The notes: generated by a model from the sequence alone, not told the origin. A stretch of 64,000 nucleotides of DNA from an uncultured Clostridia bacterium (GCA_947586185.1 CANPXN010000006.1:1-64000), one strand, 5' to 3'; numbered from the stretch's first letter, positions 18,402 through 26,817 are shown. Program-made: numbers and translations.

Positions 18402-18537
18402 TATTTATTGCTCCACCAATCAGACCATACCAAATTGACTGTAGCAATATTTTATTCAAATCGACCTTTTGCGACCAATGGACGTGCCCATGATATCTGT
18501 CACTAAATGTGACAACCGCAAAATATGGCGAATAGAT
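18402..18537 (-). repeat. Structured leader repeat, copy 1, upstream of DAHP synthase
   Basis: Read on the - strand, it begins ATCTATTCGCCATATTTT and ends ATTGGTGGAGCAATAAA, 19 nt before the start codon. It aligns with the element at 46614-46724: 18 identical bases at the 5' end, shared GTTGTCAC and GTGAC arms, AATAAAATATTGCT, and 17 identical bases at the 3' end. It folds into TTTTGCG/CGCAAAA enclosing a GTCAC/GTGAC hairpin and an ATGG/CCAT arm, plus a final stem pairing ATTGCT with AGCAAT. Copy 1 has about 23 extra bases in the middle. Confidence 0.75.
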
Positions 18538-18546
18538 AAGGTTACA

Positions 18547-19293
18547 TTAAGATAATGTGAATTTTCTGTTGGATCTGTCAAACCACTTTCCGTTCTTTGC
18601 CTGTGACGGAGTGAACCATCTCTCGCCGTCAATGAACATTTCTTCGCCCTTCCATTCAAGCTCTATGGTTGTTTTAGGCCTTTTTACACAGAGGGTTCTG
18701 TCATAGCCCTTTATTCTGAAAGCGATCATAGAATACTCGATATCCATATCGTTAGGCTCGAGAATGACTGAAGTGCAGCCGTTTGAGCTGTCAGTAGTTT
18801 CTATTACCTCATAGCGGTATTTTTTTGAAGGAGATGTGCCTGTCTCCACTGTTTTTTTCACGGCAGGAGATGCAAGAAAGGTTGTAAACAGAAAGTATGC
18901 AAGAGAAGCCAGTATATAAAGGAGAAGGAAGATAGTGCCTAAAATGGTTTTAGCTCCCTCATTTGAACCGCTTGCAAAAAATATAATTACCGCAGCCGCA
19001 GCAAGTGGGATTATAATTTCCCAGCTTCCGAAGCATAATAATATTACCGGAAGAAGCGCCGGAACCATAATGAAGCCGGAAAGCTTTGTTGCAAGCTGAT
19101 GCCTTGAATAGATCATCAGCGTTACTGCTACAGTGGACAATAAAGTAAACAGAACACAAATGCCCGTCCGGTTTTTGATTTCATATTTATAGAAGATTGC
19201 AAAATATGATAAAGCGCATATAAAGAATGCGTAGAGAAGACCCAGAAGAGACGCCGCTCTTTTGGTCCATATGTTTTCCAGAAAGCCTTTCAT
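18547..19293 (-). CDS. Uncharacterised membrane protein with soluble C-terminal domain
   Basis: The 248-residue protein has about five hydrophobic segments in its first 150 residues, then a beta-rich soluble part (YRYEVIETTDSSNGCTSVI through EEMFIDGERWFTPSQ). It has no family motif I recognise. The C-terminal pattern, a short extracellular beta domain with an INGxxW-like strand (FIDGERWF), resembles DUF5412-like Firmicutes membrane proteins, but that is a weak impression. GGGG lies upstream of ATG 19293. The downstream copy of the structured repeat begins 10 bp past its stop. Confidence 0.7.
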   Translation of the reverse strand: MKGFLENIWTKRAASLLGLLYAFFICALSYFAIFYKYEIKNRTGICVLFTLLSTVAVTLMIYSRHQLATKLSGFIMVPALLPVILLCFGSWEIIIPLAAAAVIIFFASGSNEGAKTILGTIFLLLYILASLAYFLFTTFLASPAVKKTVETGTSPSKKYRYEVIETTDSSNGCTSVILEPNDMDIEYSMIAFRIKGYDRTLCVKRPKTTIELEWKGEEMFIDGERWFTPSQAKNGKWFDRSNRKFTLS

Positions 19294-19413
19294 CTGATGC
19301 CCCTTTCACATGTTGCGCTGAATCTTTGTATTTTTGTTTTATGTCAGCACAACTATACAACTACCATTATATCACTAATTTGGGATTCTGACAAGTAAAA
19401 AATAAAAAACTCC

Positions 19414-19441
19414 TTGCAAAATATGAAAAAAATGCTATAAT
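19414..19441 (+). promoter_or_regulatory. SigA-type promoter of the VTT gene
   Basis: TTGCAA (19414-19419), a 16-bp spacer and TATAAT (19436-19441), 32 bp before the start codon. Confidence 0.65.
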
Positions 19442-19473
19442 ATTCTATGTAACGTATATTTAAGAGGTACAGA

Positions 19474-20169
19474 ATGAAAAATAGAAGTAAAATAATAAAA
19501 ATAATTATTTTGTCTGGACTTGTAGTACTGTGTTTAGTGCTTACAGTATTTGTTCTTATTCCTTTTATAAAGCATCTTGCGACGGATGCCGGAAGGATCG
19601 CTGTTCAGGAAAAGGTTGACAGCCTTGGAATATTTGCTCCCTTGGCGTATATATTAATGGAAGCCACTCATATTGTGCTTGCCTTTATACCCGGAGGACC
19701 GGTGGAAATAATCGGCGGAGTGCTTTTTGGGGCGTTCTGGGGAGTTGTTCTTTGCGAAGCGGGAATTTTGATCGCTACTACAATAATATATTATCTTGTA
19801 AGGAAATTCGGGAAACCTTTGGTAAATACCTTTGTGTCCGAGGAAAAATTTGAGAAATTCAGATTTCTTCAGGATGAAAAGAAGCTGGAGCTTATAACAT
19901 TCGTGCTGTGTCTTATACCGGGAACGCCAAAGGATGTTATAACATATGTTGTTTCCCTTACAAAAATTAAGCCTGCAAGAATGATACCTCTTGTAACTAT
20001 TGCAAGGGTACCGTCCCTTGTGTCCTCTGCGATGATGGGCGCAACTTTAAGTCAAGGCAAGCTTCTTATAACGGGTATTATTTTTATAATTACCGCTGCG
20101 ATAGGAGTTGCCGGAATATTTATAAATAATAAAGTAACATCAGTCAAAAACAGCACTAAGAAGGAGTAA
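19474..20169 (+). CDS. TVP38/TMEM64 (VTT/DedA-superfamily) membrane protein
   Basis: The 231-residue membrane protein has the VTT-domain pattern: FIPGGPVEIIGGVLFGAFWG, then a re-entrant second half with LIPGTPKDVITYVVSLT. Proteins of this superfamily move lipids such as undecaprenyl phosphate or phosphatidylethanolamine between leaflets; the substrate here is unknown. The gene is 4 bp upstream of a nuclease-like gene and probably shares its transcript. Confidence 0.87.
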   Translation: MKNRSKIIKIIILSGLVVLCLVLTVFVLIPFIKHLATDAGRIAVQEKVDSLGIFAPLAYILMEATHIVLAFIPGGPVEIIGGVLFGAFWGVVLCEAGILIATTIIYYLVRKFGKPLVNTFVSEEKFEKFRFLQDEKKLELITFVLCLIPGTPKDVITYVVSLTKIKPARMIPLVTIARVPSLVSSAMMGATLSQGKLLITGIIFIITAAIGVAGIFINNKVTSVKNSTKKE

Positions 20170-20173
20170 AATT

Positions 20174-20821
20174 ATGTCAGTATATCTGGTAGACTATGAA
20201 AATGTGAACGTTGGTGGTATAAAGGGTATTGAAAAGCTTAACAGTAAGGATACCGTTTATATATTTTATACCCAAAAGGCTAATAATATCAGCTTTGAAA
20301 CCCATAAAATTATTATGTCAAGTAAGGCGCAGGTGAAATATTTTGATGTTCATAACGGAGGCAAGAACGCTCTTGATTTTCAGCTTGCACTGTTTACGGG
20401 ATTTCTTGTAGGCTCGGGAATTGATTCCGATATTTATATAATCAGCAACGATAAAGGCTTTGATTTCAATTTAGGCTTCTATGAAAGCTACCTCCACAGT
20501 GACAACATTGATATTATAAGAACCCCGTCCATATCGGGTACTTTTATAAACAATCCTGCCGGCAAGAAAAAGAAGAGGTCGAAAGAGGATATCAGAATGT
20601 CCGAGGCTAATAAAAATGAAAGCAGTTATGATCGTATATGCAGACTTCTTGACGGTATATGCAGCTCCTGCGACATGATAAATATAAGCGCAACCTTTAT
20701 GGAGTCCAAGAGTAAAAATGATTTTTATGTAAAGCTTGTGGACAAATTCGGTCAGGAAAAGGGTCTGGAGATTTACAACGCTTTAAAGAGAGATTATGCA
20801 AGCCTTAAAAAATCCGCATAA
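20174..20821 (+). CDS. NYN/PIN-like domain protein, putative RNase
   Basis: The first 120 residues look like a PIN-like/NYN nuclease: VYLVDYENVN with the first acidic residues, ALDFQLALFTGFLVG with a central Asp, and IYIISNDKGFDFN with a further Asp. These give the usual acidic cluster. After a basic linker (KKKKRSKED, about residues 131-140) is a helical C-terminal domain of about 70 residues with no recognised motif that may bind RNA or a partner. The partner and RNA target are unknown. Confidence 0.75.
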   Translation: MSVYLVDYENVNVGGIKGIEKLNSKDTVYIFYTQKANNISFETHKIIMSSKAQVKYFDVHNGGKNALDFQLALFTGFLVGSGIDSDIYIISNDKGFDFNLGFYESYLHSDNIDIIRTPSISGTFINNPAGKKKKRSKEDIRMSEANKNESSYDRICRLLDGICSSCDMINISATFMESKSKNDFYVKLVDKFGQEKGLEIYNALKRDYASLKKSA

Positions 20822-20841
20822 TTAATTTATATGGATAAAGC

Positions 20842-20877
20842 AAAAAGGAGAATCGCTTTTCAGCGATTCTCCTTTTT
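20842..20877. terminator. Bidirectional terminator
   Basis: AAAAAGGAGAATCGCT (20842-20857) pairs with AGCGATTCTCCTTTTT (20862-20877) around TTTC. It can serve the NYN gene (+) and rpmB (-). Confidence 0.9.
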
Positions 20878-20898
20878 ATTTTTTTGATATGTGTAAAA

Positions 20899-21084
20899 TC
20901 AAGCTCTCTCTACCTTACCTGAACGCAGGCATCTTGAGCATGCGTAGATATGACAAGGAGTACCTTTCACAATAGCCTTAACGCGCTTAACGTTTGGCTT
21001 CCAGGTTCTGTTGGTTCTTCTGTGTGAATGTGAAACCTTGATGCCGAATGTTACACCCTTACCGCAGATATCGCATTTTGCCAT
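20899..21084 (-). CDS. rpmB: 50S ribosomal protein L28
   Basis: The 61-residue protein begins MAKCDICGKG and has SHSHRRTNRTWKPN and the second zinc pair in ACSRCLRSGKVERA, so it is the zinc-binding (Cys-plus) form of L28. AAGGAGG precedes its ATG. It is a single-gene unit with its own promoter and a shared terminator. Confidence 0.97.
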   Translation of the reverse strand: MAKCDICGKGVTFGIKVSHSHRRTNRTWKPNVKRVKAIVKGTPCHIYACSRCLRSGKVERA

Positions 21085-21129
21085 TAGATTGCACCTCCTT
21101 TAATTTACTTATAAAAAATTAACATATAT

Positions 21130-21158
21130 ATTTTATCAGATATTGAAGAAAAAATCAA
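21130..21158 (-). promoter_or_regulatory. Promoter of rpmB
   Basis: On the - strand TTGATT (21158-21153) and TAAAAT (21135-21130) are 17 bp apart. Confidence 0.6.
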
Positions 21159-21205
21159 GGGCTTTTTGAAAAAAAGTGAAATTTTTTTAAAACTTGTTCC
21201 TGCAC

Positions 21206-21234
21206 TTGAAATTTCAGACCATATATTGTATAAT
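21206..21234 (+). promoter_or_regulatory. Promoter of the M50-scpAB operon
   Basis: TTGAAA (21206-21211), 17-bp spacer, TATAAT (21229-21234), 49 bp before the start codon. Confidence 0.65.
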
Positions 21235-21283
21235 ATAATTTAATTAAATTTAGGTGCTGCTTAACGAATGAAAGGAAGATTAT

Positions 21284-22039
21284 ATGGATACAGATATGCT
21301 TGTTAGGGTACTTCAGATTTTTACGAAGGTCATGATCATATTTATGGTCCTTCCGATACATGAATACGCCCATGCATGGGCGGCTCACAAACTTGGGGAT
21401 GATACTGCTGCATATTCCGGCAGGCTGACTCTTAATCCCCTTGCCCATGTGGATATTATCGGGGCAATTTGTCTTCTGGTTGCCGGCTTTGGCTGGGCAA
21501 AGCCTGTGCCGATCAATCCGATAAAGTTTAAAAAGTACAGAGCAGGCATAGCTATCACCGCTGCCGCAGGTCCTGCTTCCAACGTTATTGCTTCTTTTGT
21601 AGCTTTAATCGTTTACAGGGTTCTTATCGCAACTCCTGCATTTCTTAACAGTATAAGCGGTCTTTATGATATGTACAGTGATGTGAATGATTATCTTGTA
21701 AATCCAGCCATGGCTTCCACTCTTGCGCTCAATGCAGACGGAACAGGCGCAATGTTCTTTATACTTTATATACTTGAATGCTTTATTACGATCAATTTAG
21801 GTCTTGCGGTGTTTAATCTTATTCCAATACCGCCTCTTGACGGCTCAAAGGTACTGGGATATTTTACAAGCGCTAAATTTGATAGATGGCTGTCACAGTA
21901 TCAGCAGATCATAAGCATTGTATTTATAGTGATAGTAGTTTCCGGAGTCCTCGGCAGACCTTTGTCGTTTATAAGCGGAGGAATACTTAAATTCCTGTGG
22001 ATGATAACCGGATTTATTCCTAAGCTGATGGGAGCGTAA
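21284..22039 (+). CDS. Site-2 protease family (M50) membrane metalloprotease
   Basis: The 251-residue polytopic protein has the zinc motif HEYAHAW (HExxH) in its first membrane segment and FNLIPIPPLDGSKVLG as the third zinc-ligand block (NxxPxPxLDG). It lacks PDZ and CBS domains, matching the small YwhC-like clostridial S2P group. Its neighbours scpA and scpB are frequent partners of this gene in Firmicutes. The substrate is unknown. Confidence 0.92.
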   Translation: MDTDMLVRVLQIFTKVMIIFMVLPIHEYAHAWAAHKLGDDTAAYSGRLTLNPLAHVDIIGAICLLVAGFGWAKPVPINPIKFKKYRAGIAITAAAGPASNVIASFVALIVYRVLIATPAFLNSISGLYDMYSDVNDYLVNPAMASTLALNADGTGAMFFILYILECFITINLGLAVFNLIPIPPLDGSKVLGYFTSAKFDRWLSQYQQIISIVFIVIVVSGVLGRPLSFISGGILKFLWMITGFIPKLMGA

Positions 22040-22046
22040 TTTCAGA

Positions 22047-22748
22047 ATGGACAGCATATCCTTTAAGCTTGATGTGTTTGAGGGACCACTTGACCTTTTG
22101 CTGCATCTTATACAGAAGCATAAGCTGAATATCAACGATATAGAAATATCAAAGCTTCTGGAACAGTATCTGATCTATATTGACAGATGCAAGGAGCAGG
22201 ATCTGGAGCTTGCCGGTGAGTTCCTTGAAATGGCGGCAAGGCTTATATATATTAAAACGGTGTCCCTTCTGCCAAAGCCTCAGGAGGCGGAGGAGATAAA
22301 GAAAGAGCTTCAGGGAGCGCTTATTGAGTATTCCCTGTGTAAAAAAGCCGCTGCTGAATTAAAGGAGCGCTTTATTGGCAATGATATTTTTGTAAGGCAG
22401 CCTATGAAAATAAAAGTCAGCGCTACCTACAGGCTTATACATTCTCCTGACAGGCTCGTGGAGGCGTTCATGAATATGGGCGCTAAAAATATAGATTTTC
22501 AGGAGGCAAATGAGAGTAAAATAGGTTCTGTGGTTCAGCAGAAGACAGTTTCCGTAATTTCAAAGGTGGTTTATGTGCTTCGTACCCTTTATCAGGGTGG
22601 AAAGGTATATATGGAAAGCCTTTATGAAAATGTATACGACAGATCTGCAAGAGTTGCAACATTTCTTGCAGTATTGGAGCTTACAAAGTCCGGACGTATA
22701 TTGATCAGTGACGACTGTACGGAGATATATCTTAAAAAGAGAGGTTGA
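22047..22748 (+). CDS. scpA: Segregation and condensation protein A
   Basis: The 233-residue kleisin begins with LDVFEGPLDLLLHLIQKHK and NINDIEISKLLEQYL, the SMC-neck-binding segment, and ends with a winged helix (VATFLAVLELTKSGRILI). ScpA bridges SMC heads together with ScpB to organise the chromosome. It starts 7 bp after the M50 gene and is coupled to scpB, whose ribosome site lies in its last codons. Confidence 0.95.
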   Translation: MDSISFKLDVFEGPLDLLLHLIQKHKLNINDIEISKLLEQYLIYIDRCKEQDLELAGEFLEMAARLIYIKTVSLLPKPQEAEEIKKELQGALIEYSLCKKAAAELKERFIGNDIFVRQPMKIKVSATYRLIHSPDRLVEAFMNMGAKNIDFQEANESKIGSVVQQKTVSVISKVVYVLRTLYQGGKVYMESLYENVYDRSARVATFLAVLELTKSGRILISDDCTEIYLKKRG

Positions 22749-22753
22749 ATTTT

Positions 22754-23344
22754 TTGCAGTTAAAGGACAAGCTTGCTGCTTTGGAGGCGATTCTGTTTGC
22801 CTGCGGGGACAGCGTTGAAACAGACAAGATTGCAGATGCAATCGGAATTGAGCTTAATTCTGTGGACGATCTTGTAAAACTGCTCAATGACAGATATGAT
22901 AATTTTAACAGTGCGCTGATAGTTAAAAGGCTTAATAAGTCCTATCAGCTCTGTACAAAAAAGGAATATTCGGAATATATAAAGGCTGCGGCTGAGAGTA
23001 AGAAACAGACTCCGCTTTCAAATGCCGCTATGGAAGCACTTACGATTGTGGCATATAATCAGCCGGTTACAAAAAGCTTTGTTGAAAATGTAAGAGGTAT
23101 AGATAGCTCGTCTGTAATCAATACTCTTGTTGATAAGGGACTTCTGGAAGAGGCTGGAAGGCTTGAGGTTCCAGGAAGACCTGTGGCATACAGAACGACA
23201 AATGTGTTTTTACGAAGCTTTGGACTTAGCAGTCTGGACGAGCTGCCTCCTTTGGCTGACAGCAGCATTGCGGAGGAAACGCTGCTGCTTGACGGAGAAG
23301 ATACTGAGAATTCAGAGGATATGGAAAATTCCGGAGAAAATTAA
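22754..23344 (+). CDS. scpB: Segregation and condensation protein B
   Basis: ScpB forms tandem winged helices that bind ScpA. Typical blocks are LEAILFACGDSVETDKIAD, ALTIVAYNQPVTKSFVENVRG and LLEEAGRLEVPGRPVAYRTT. The last 40 residues are acidic and low-complexity. No ATG is usable: TTG at 22745 overlaps scpA with no spacing, so I take TTG at 22754 behind GAGAGG (196 residues). Confidence 0.93.
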   Translation: MQLKDKLAALEAILFACGDSVETDKIADAIGIELNSVDDLVKLLNDRYDNFNSALIVKRLNKSYQLCTKKEYSEYIKAAAESKKQTPLSNAAMEALTIVAYNQPVTKSFVENVRGIDSSSVINTLVDKGLLEEAGRLEVPGRPVAYRTTNVFLRSFGLSSLDELPPLADSSIAEETLLLDGEDTENSEDMENSGEN

Positions 23345-23371
23345 TAGTAACAAATCACGGGAGGGAAGAGT

Positions 23372-24079
23372 ATGGGAAGAATTATTCTGCTTATTGTTTT
23401 TGCGATACTGCTGATTATTCTTATACTTTTATTTTCTCCTGTGAAAATATTTGTGAGTTCTTTTGACGGCGATACAAAGGTTACTTTCAGGTATCTTTTT
23501 TTAAAATTTGAAAAGAAAAATATTCAGGAATCTGAGACTGACAGTAGTCAGCATTCAGAGATTGAAGAAAATTCTTGTGAGGAAAACAAAAAGTCTCCCA
23601 GGAAAAGCAAGCCTTTAAAAAAAGAAAAAAAGCCAAAGAAAGAATCCGAAGAAAAGGACTCCGGAGAAAAGACCGGTATTATACCAAAATCAGCAGGAGA
23701 GGCTATCAGCCTCATAAAGGATTTGTATGAGCCGGGAAAGAAATCCTTGAAAATAATTTTTCTCGGTATAGGAATACGGGACTTAGTGATTGATTTTACG
23801 ATCTCTGATCAGGATGCCTATGACTGCGCTATAAAATTTGGTAAAACCAATATAGTAGTATATAATACTCTTGGATTTTTAAGCTGTATTTTCAGCATAA
23901 AAAAGAAGAGTATAAATATAAAATGCAGATTCAATGAACCGGAAAGCGTATATAACTACAGCTTTACTGTTAAATTCAGACCTGCCTGTGCAATACATGC
24001 GGCAGTAGGTTTAATATTTGCGTTTCTGGTAAATAATATTAAAAAAAGAAAGAGGGTAAAAGCGGATAATACCGCTTGA
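23372..24079 (+). CDS. DUF2953-like membrane-associated protein
   Basis: The 235-residue protein starts with one hydrophobic helix (about residues 2-22), then FDGDTKVTFRYLFLKF, a highly charged Lys/Glu linker (about residues 47-103), then a conserved-looking part with IGIRDLVIDFTISDQDAY and ends with a second hydrophobic segment. This is the layout of DUF2953 proteins, which in Clostridia and bacilli sit beside a GerW-family gene, as here. No biochemical role is known. Confidence 0.8.
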   Translation: MGRIILLIVFAILLIILILLFSPVKIFVSSFDGDTKVTFRYLFLKFEKKNIQESETDSSQHSEIEENSCEENKKSPRKSKPLKKEKKPKKESEEKDSGEKTGIIPKSAGEAISLIKDLYEPGKKSLKIIFLGIGIRDLVIDFTISDQDAYDCAIKFGKTNIVVYNTLGFLSCIFSIKKKSINIKCRFNEPESVYNYSFTVKFRPACAIHAAVGLIFAFLVNNIKKRKRVKADNTA

Positions 24080-24094
24080 GAACGGAGGATTCAT

Positions 24095-24502
24095 ATGAAA
24101 GAACAGCATGCTATTAATGATCTTACAGGGATCAGCATGGAAAAGCTAAAGGAAATGGTTGACGTAAACACTATTATTGGCGATCCTATAAAGGTGGATG
24201 AAAACACTACTGTAATACCTATATCAAAGGTATCTTTTGGTTTTGCGTCGGGAGGTTCAGATCTTCCAAGTAAACAGGAAAAGGAGCTTTTTGGAGGCGG
24301 TTCCGGAGCAGGGGTTTCAATTCAGCCTCTTGCTTTCCTGGTTGTTTCAAACGGTGAGCCTAAGCTTCTCCAGATGTCTGTAAACGCATCTAAGGAGAAT
24401 GCCGTTATAAATATGATCCCTGAGGTATTTGATAAGATATCAGGAATCGTTGGAAAGGGAAAGGATAAAAAGGAAAATAAGAAAGATAATACTGAAGACT
24501 GA
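24095..24502 (+). CDS. GerW/YtfJ-family protein
   Basis: The 135-residue protein has the GerW family core DPIKVDENTTVIPISKVSFGFASGG followed by SIQPLAFLVV, and a lysine-rich tail (GKGKDKKENKKDN). GerW is a spore protein needed for germination in Bacillus, but homologues occur in non-sporulating Clostridia. Its position after DUF2953 matches B. subtilis ytfI-ytfJ synteny. Confidence 0.88.
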   Translation: MKEQHAINDLTGISMEKLKEMVDVNTIIGDPIKVDENTTVIPISKVSFGFASGGSDLPSKQEKELFGGGSGAGVSIQPLAFLVVSNGEPKLLQMSVNASKENAVINMIPEVFDKISGIVGKGKDKKENKKDNTED

Positions 24503-24527
24503 AAGCAGTCCTAAAACAGCATTGTCC

Positions 24528-24558
24528 CCCATAAAATAATATTGTATTATTTTATGGG
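24528..24558 (+). promoter_or_regulatory. Perfect hairpin overlapping a ribosome binding site
   Basis: CCCATAAAATAATA (24528-24541) pairs perfectly with TATTATTTTATGGG (24545-24558) around TTG. The last three G bases are the start of the ribosome site GGGAGGG (24556-24562) of the gene at 24567, so the stem could limit its translation. There is no U-run, so termination is unlikely. Confidence 0.55.
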
Positions 24559-24566
24559 AGGGCATT

Positions 24567-25694
24567 ATGAAAAGAATTTTTTGTTTGTTGTTTTCGGTTA
24601 TTTTTGTTATGACTTTTGCTGTAAGCGCCGGGGCGGAAGAGCCTGAGGTTTCTGCAAAGGCATGCGTACTTATTGAAGAAAAAACAGGAAGAGTTATTTT
24701 TGAGAAAAATTCAGGTGAAAAGCTGCCTATGGCAAGCACTACCAAAATAATGACGACGCTGCTTTGCCTTGAAAGCGGAGGCCTTGATGATGAATTTGTG
24801 GTTGACAGCAATGCCATAAAGGTTGAGGGTTCGTCAATGGGGCTTATGGAAGGGGATGTTGTCACAAAACGTGCCCTTTGCTATGGAATGCTGCTTCCGT
24901 CGGGAAACGACGCTGCAAATGCTGTTGCCGTAAAGCTGGGAGGAACAATTGAAAACTTTGCCAGCATTATGAATGAACGTGCAGCGGAAATAGGAATGAC
25001 AAGGACCTGTTTCGTCACCCCGTCAGGTCTTGAGGGAGAGGGACACGGAGCTTCTGCTTATGATATGGCTTTGCTTGCAAGGGAGGCTTTGAGAAATCCC
25101 GATTTTGCAGAAATATGCTCTCAAAGCAAAGCAAAGGTAAGGTTCGGGAATCCTCCATATGAAAGGTGGCTTGTGAACACAAATAAGCTGCTTAATATGT
25201 ATGACGGAGTAAAAGGCGTGAAGACAGGGTTTACTGATGAAGCCGGAAGATGTCTTGTTTCAGCATGCGAAAGAGATGGAATATCTTTTATCTGCGTGAC
25301 TCTTAATGATAAGTGCGACTGGGACGATCATATGAAAATGTATGATTACGGCTTTTCAAGACTGAAAAGCTCGGAGCTTGGGTTTAATGAGATAGTTAAT
25401 ATTCCTGTTGTCGGGGGAAACACAGAGCTTATGCCGGCAGCGTCGGATGAGAAAATCATCTTTGGAAGCGACGGAATGAGTGAAAACAAAATTACGTTCA
25501 GAATATATGCTCCTCAGTTCCTGTATGCTCCTGTAAAAGCAGGAGATGCTGTTGGGGAGGTTCGGTATTACTATGATGATAACTATATCGGCAGCATAAG
25601 CCTTAAAGCCATGAAAACAGATGAGTATAAAGAGGCTGCTGTAAAAAAGGAAAAGGGAATAATTGAAAAAATCAAGACAGTTTTAAGGTGGTAG
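24567..25694 (+). CDS. D-alanyl-D-alanine carboxypeptidase, S11 family (DacF-like)
   Basis: The 375-residue exported protein has a signal peptide (residues 1-23, ending SAGAEE) and all three penicillin-binding motifs: SxxK as STTK at 57-60, SxN as SGN at 112-114, KTG at 219-221. A C-terminal beta domain (about 275-350) and an amphipathic tail (KGIIEKIKTVLRW) anchor it to the membrane. It trims the terminal D-Ala of the peptidoglycan stem. Its neighbours are the GerW-type gene and a pseudouridine synthase, a usual clostridial order. Confidence 0.94.
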   Translation: MKRIFCLLFSVIFVMTFAVSAGAEEPEVSAKACVLIEEKTGRVIFEKNSGEKLPMASTTKIMTTLLCLESGGLDDEFVVDSNAIKVEGSSMGLMEGDVVTKRALCYGMLLPSGNDAANAVAVKLGGTIENFASIMNERAAEIGMTRTCFVTPSGLEGEGHGASAYDMALLAREALRNPDFAEICSQSKAKVRFGNPPYERWLVNTNKLLNMYDGVKGVKTGFTDEAGRCLVSACERDGISFICVTLNDKCDWDDHMKMYDYGFSRLKSSELGFNEIVNIPVVGGNTELMPAASDEKIIFGSDGMSENKITFRIYAPQFLYAPVKAGDAVGEVRYYYDDNYIGSISLKAMKTDEYKEAAVKKEKGIIEKIKTVLRW

Positions 25695-25703
25695 ATTTTT
25701 TAA

Positions 25704-26435
25704 GTGGAAAAAATAAGAATACAGAAAATAATGTCCGACTGCGGATTCTGTTCCCGCAGAAAAGCGGAGGAGCTTATCAGAGAAGGAAGAGTCAAGCTTA
25801 ACGGAAGACCGGTAAAGCTTGGAGATAAGGCTGCCGTAAGGGATAATATCTCAGTGGACGGGCAAAGAATTTATGTTCCGAAAAAGAAAAAGAACATATA
25901 TATTATGCTCAACAAGCCAAGAGGCTATGTTACAACAATGAGTGATGAGCTTGGAAGGAAATGCGTTACCGAGCTTCTTGATGGAGTTGATGAAAGAGTA
26001 TATCCTGTTGGACGTCTTGACCGCAATTCCGAGGGCTTGCTGCTTTTTACAAATGATGGAGCATTTGCCAACAGCATAATGCATCCTGCAAAGCAGATAT
26101 CAAAAACCTACAGGGTCACTGTCCGACCTGATATTGACGATGAGCAGCTTGTGGCTCTTTCAGAGGGAATAGAGCTTGACGGAAGAAAAACTCTTCCTGC
26201 AAGTGTTGTTGTAAAGGATAAAACGCCGGGGAGAGTCGTACTGCTTATTACTATAAAAGAAGGCAGAAACCGTCAGATAAGACGTATGTGCGAAGCGGTA
26301 GGTCTTGAGGTTGCAAGACTCAGGAGAATAAGCGTAGGCCCGTTAAAGCTTGGTATGCTGAAACCGGGAACTTACAGGGAGCTTACAGCTGAAGAGCTGA
26401 GGGCAGTAAGAAATGCTATAGGTAAGGAGAACTGA
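25704..26435 (+). CDS. rluB: RluB/RsuA-family pseudouridine synthase
   Basis: The 243-residue enzyme has an N-terminal S4 RNA-binding domain (IQKIMSDCGFCSRRKAEELI) and the catalytic-Asp motif VGRLDRNSEGLLLFTNDG, then EGRNRQIRRMCEAVG. It isomerises uridine in large-subunit rRNA; RluB (position 2605 region) is likelier than RluE/F on context, but this is inferred. It starts with GTG 9 bp after the carboxypeptidase gene. Confidence 0.9.
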   Translation: MEKIRIQKIMSDCGFCSRRKAEELIREGRVKLNGRPVKLGDKAAVRDNISVDGQRIYVPKKKKNIYIMLNKPRGYVTTMSDELGRKCVTELLDGVDERVYPVGRLDRNSEGLLLFTNDGAFANSIMHPAKQISKTYRVTVRPDIDDEQLVALSEGIELDGRKTLPASVVVKDKTPGRVVLLITIKEGRNRQIRRMCEAVGLEVARLRRISVGPLKLGMLKPGTYRELTAEELRAVRNAIGKEN

Positions 26436-26439
26436 AAGA

Positions 26440-26817
26440 ATGCTGGAAATACATGAAAAAACCGACAGTGCCGGATATGAGGATAAAACCGGCAAGATTG
26501 CCGATAAGGACTTTATACATATTGTTGAATCCTATGATTCGGGAAAGGTAAATGGATACGGAATATACACAATGAAGCCGGAAGAGCTTTGTATGTATGA
26601 TTTTGAATGCTCAGATCTGAACGTATGCGACGGGATCGTAAGAACTGTTCTGTTTAAAGGATTGCTTGCCGGGATCAATTCCTGCACATTCAGCATAGAT
26701 TCTTCTGAAAAGGAAAGCGTACTCAAGCGTCTCGGATTTATAAGTGACAGCTGTAAAACCATAGAGGATATAGGCGATTTTATGGGAAGTTGTAAAAATT
26801 GTAAAGAAATGAGATAA
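26440..26817 (+). CDS. Small GNAT-like protein
   Basis: This 125-residue protein begins 4 bp after the pseudouridine synthase gene. The sequence GYGIYTMKPEELCMYDF followed by a helix and then ESVLKRLGFISDS resembles a minimal, half-length GNAT-type acetyltransferase fold. The A-motif for acetyl-CoA (Q/RxxGxG/A) is not visible, so catalysis is doubtful. It ends with a CKNCKEMR tail. Function unknown. Confidence 0.55.
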   Translation: MLEIHEKTDSAGYEDKTGKIADKDFIHIVESYDSGKVNGYGIYTMKPEELCMYDFECSDLNVCDGIVRTVLFKGLLAGINSCTFSIDSSEKESVLKRLGFISDSCKTIEDIGDFMGSCKNCKEMR

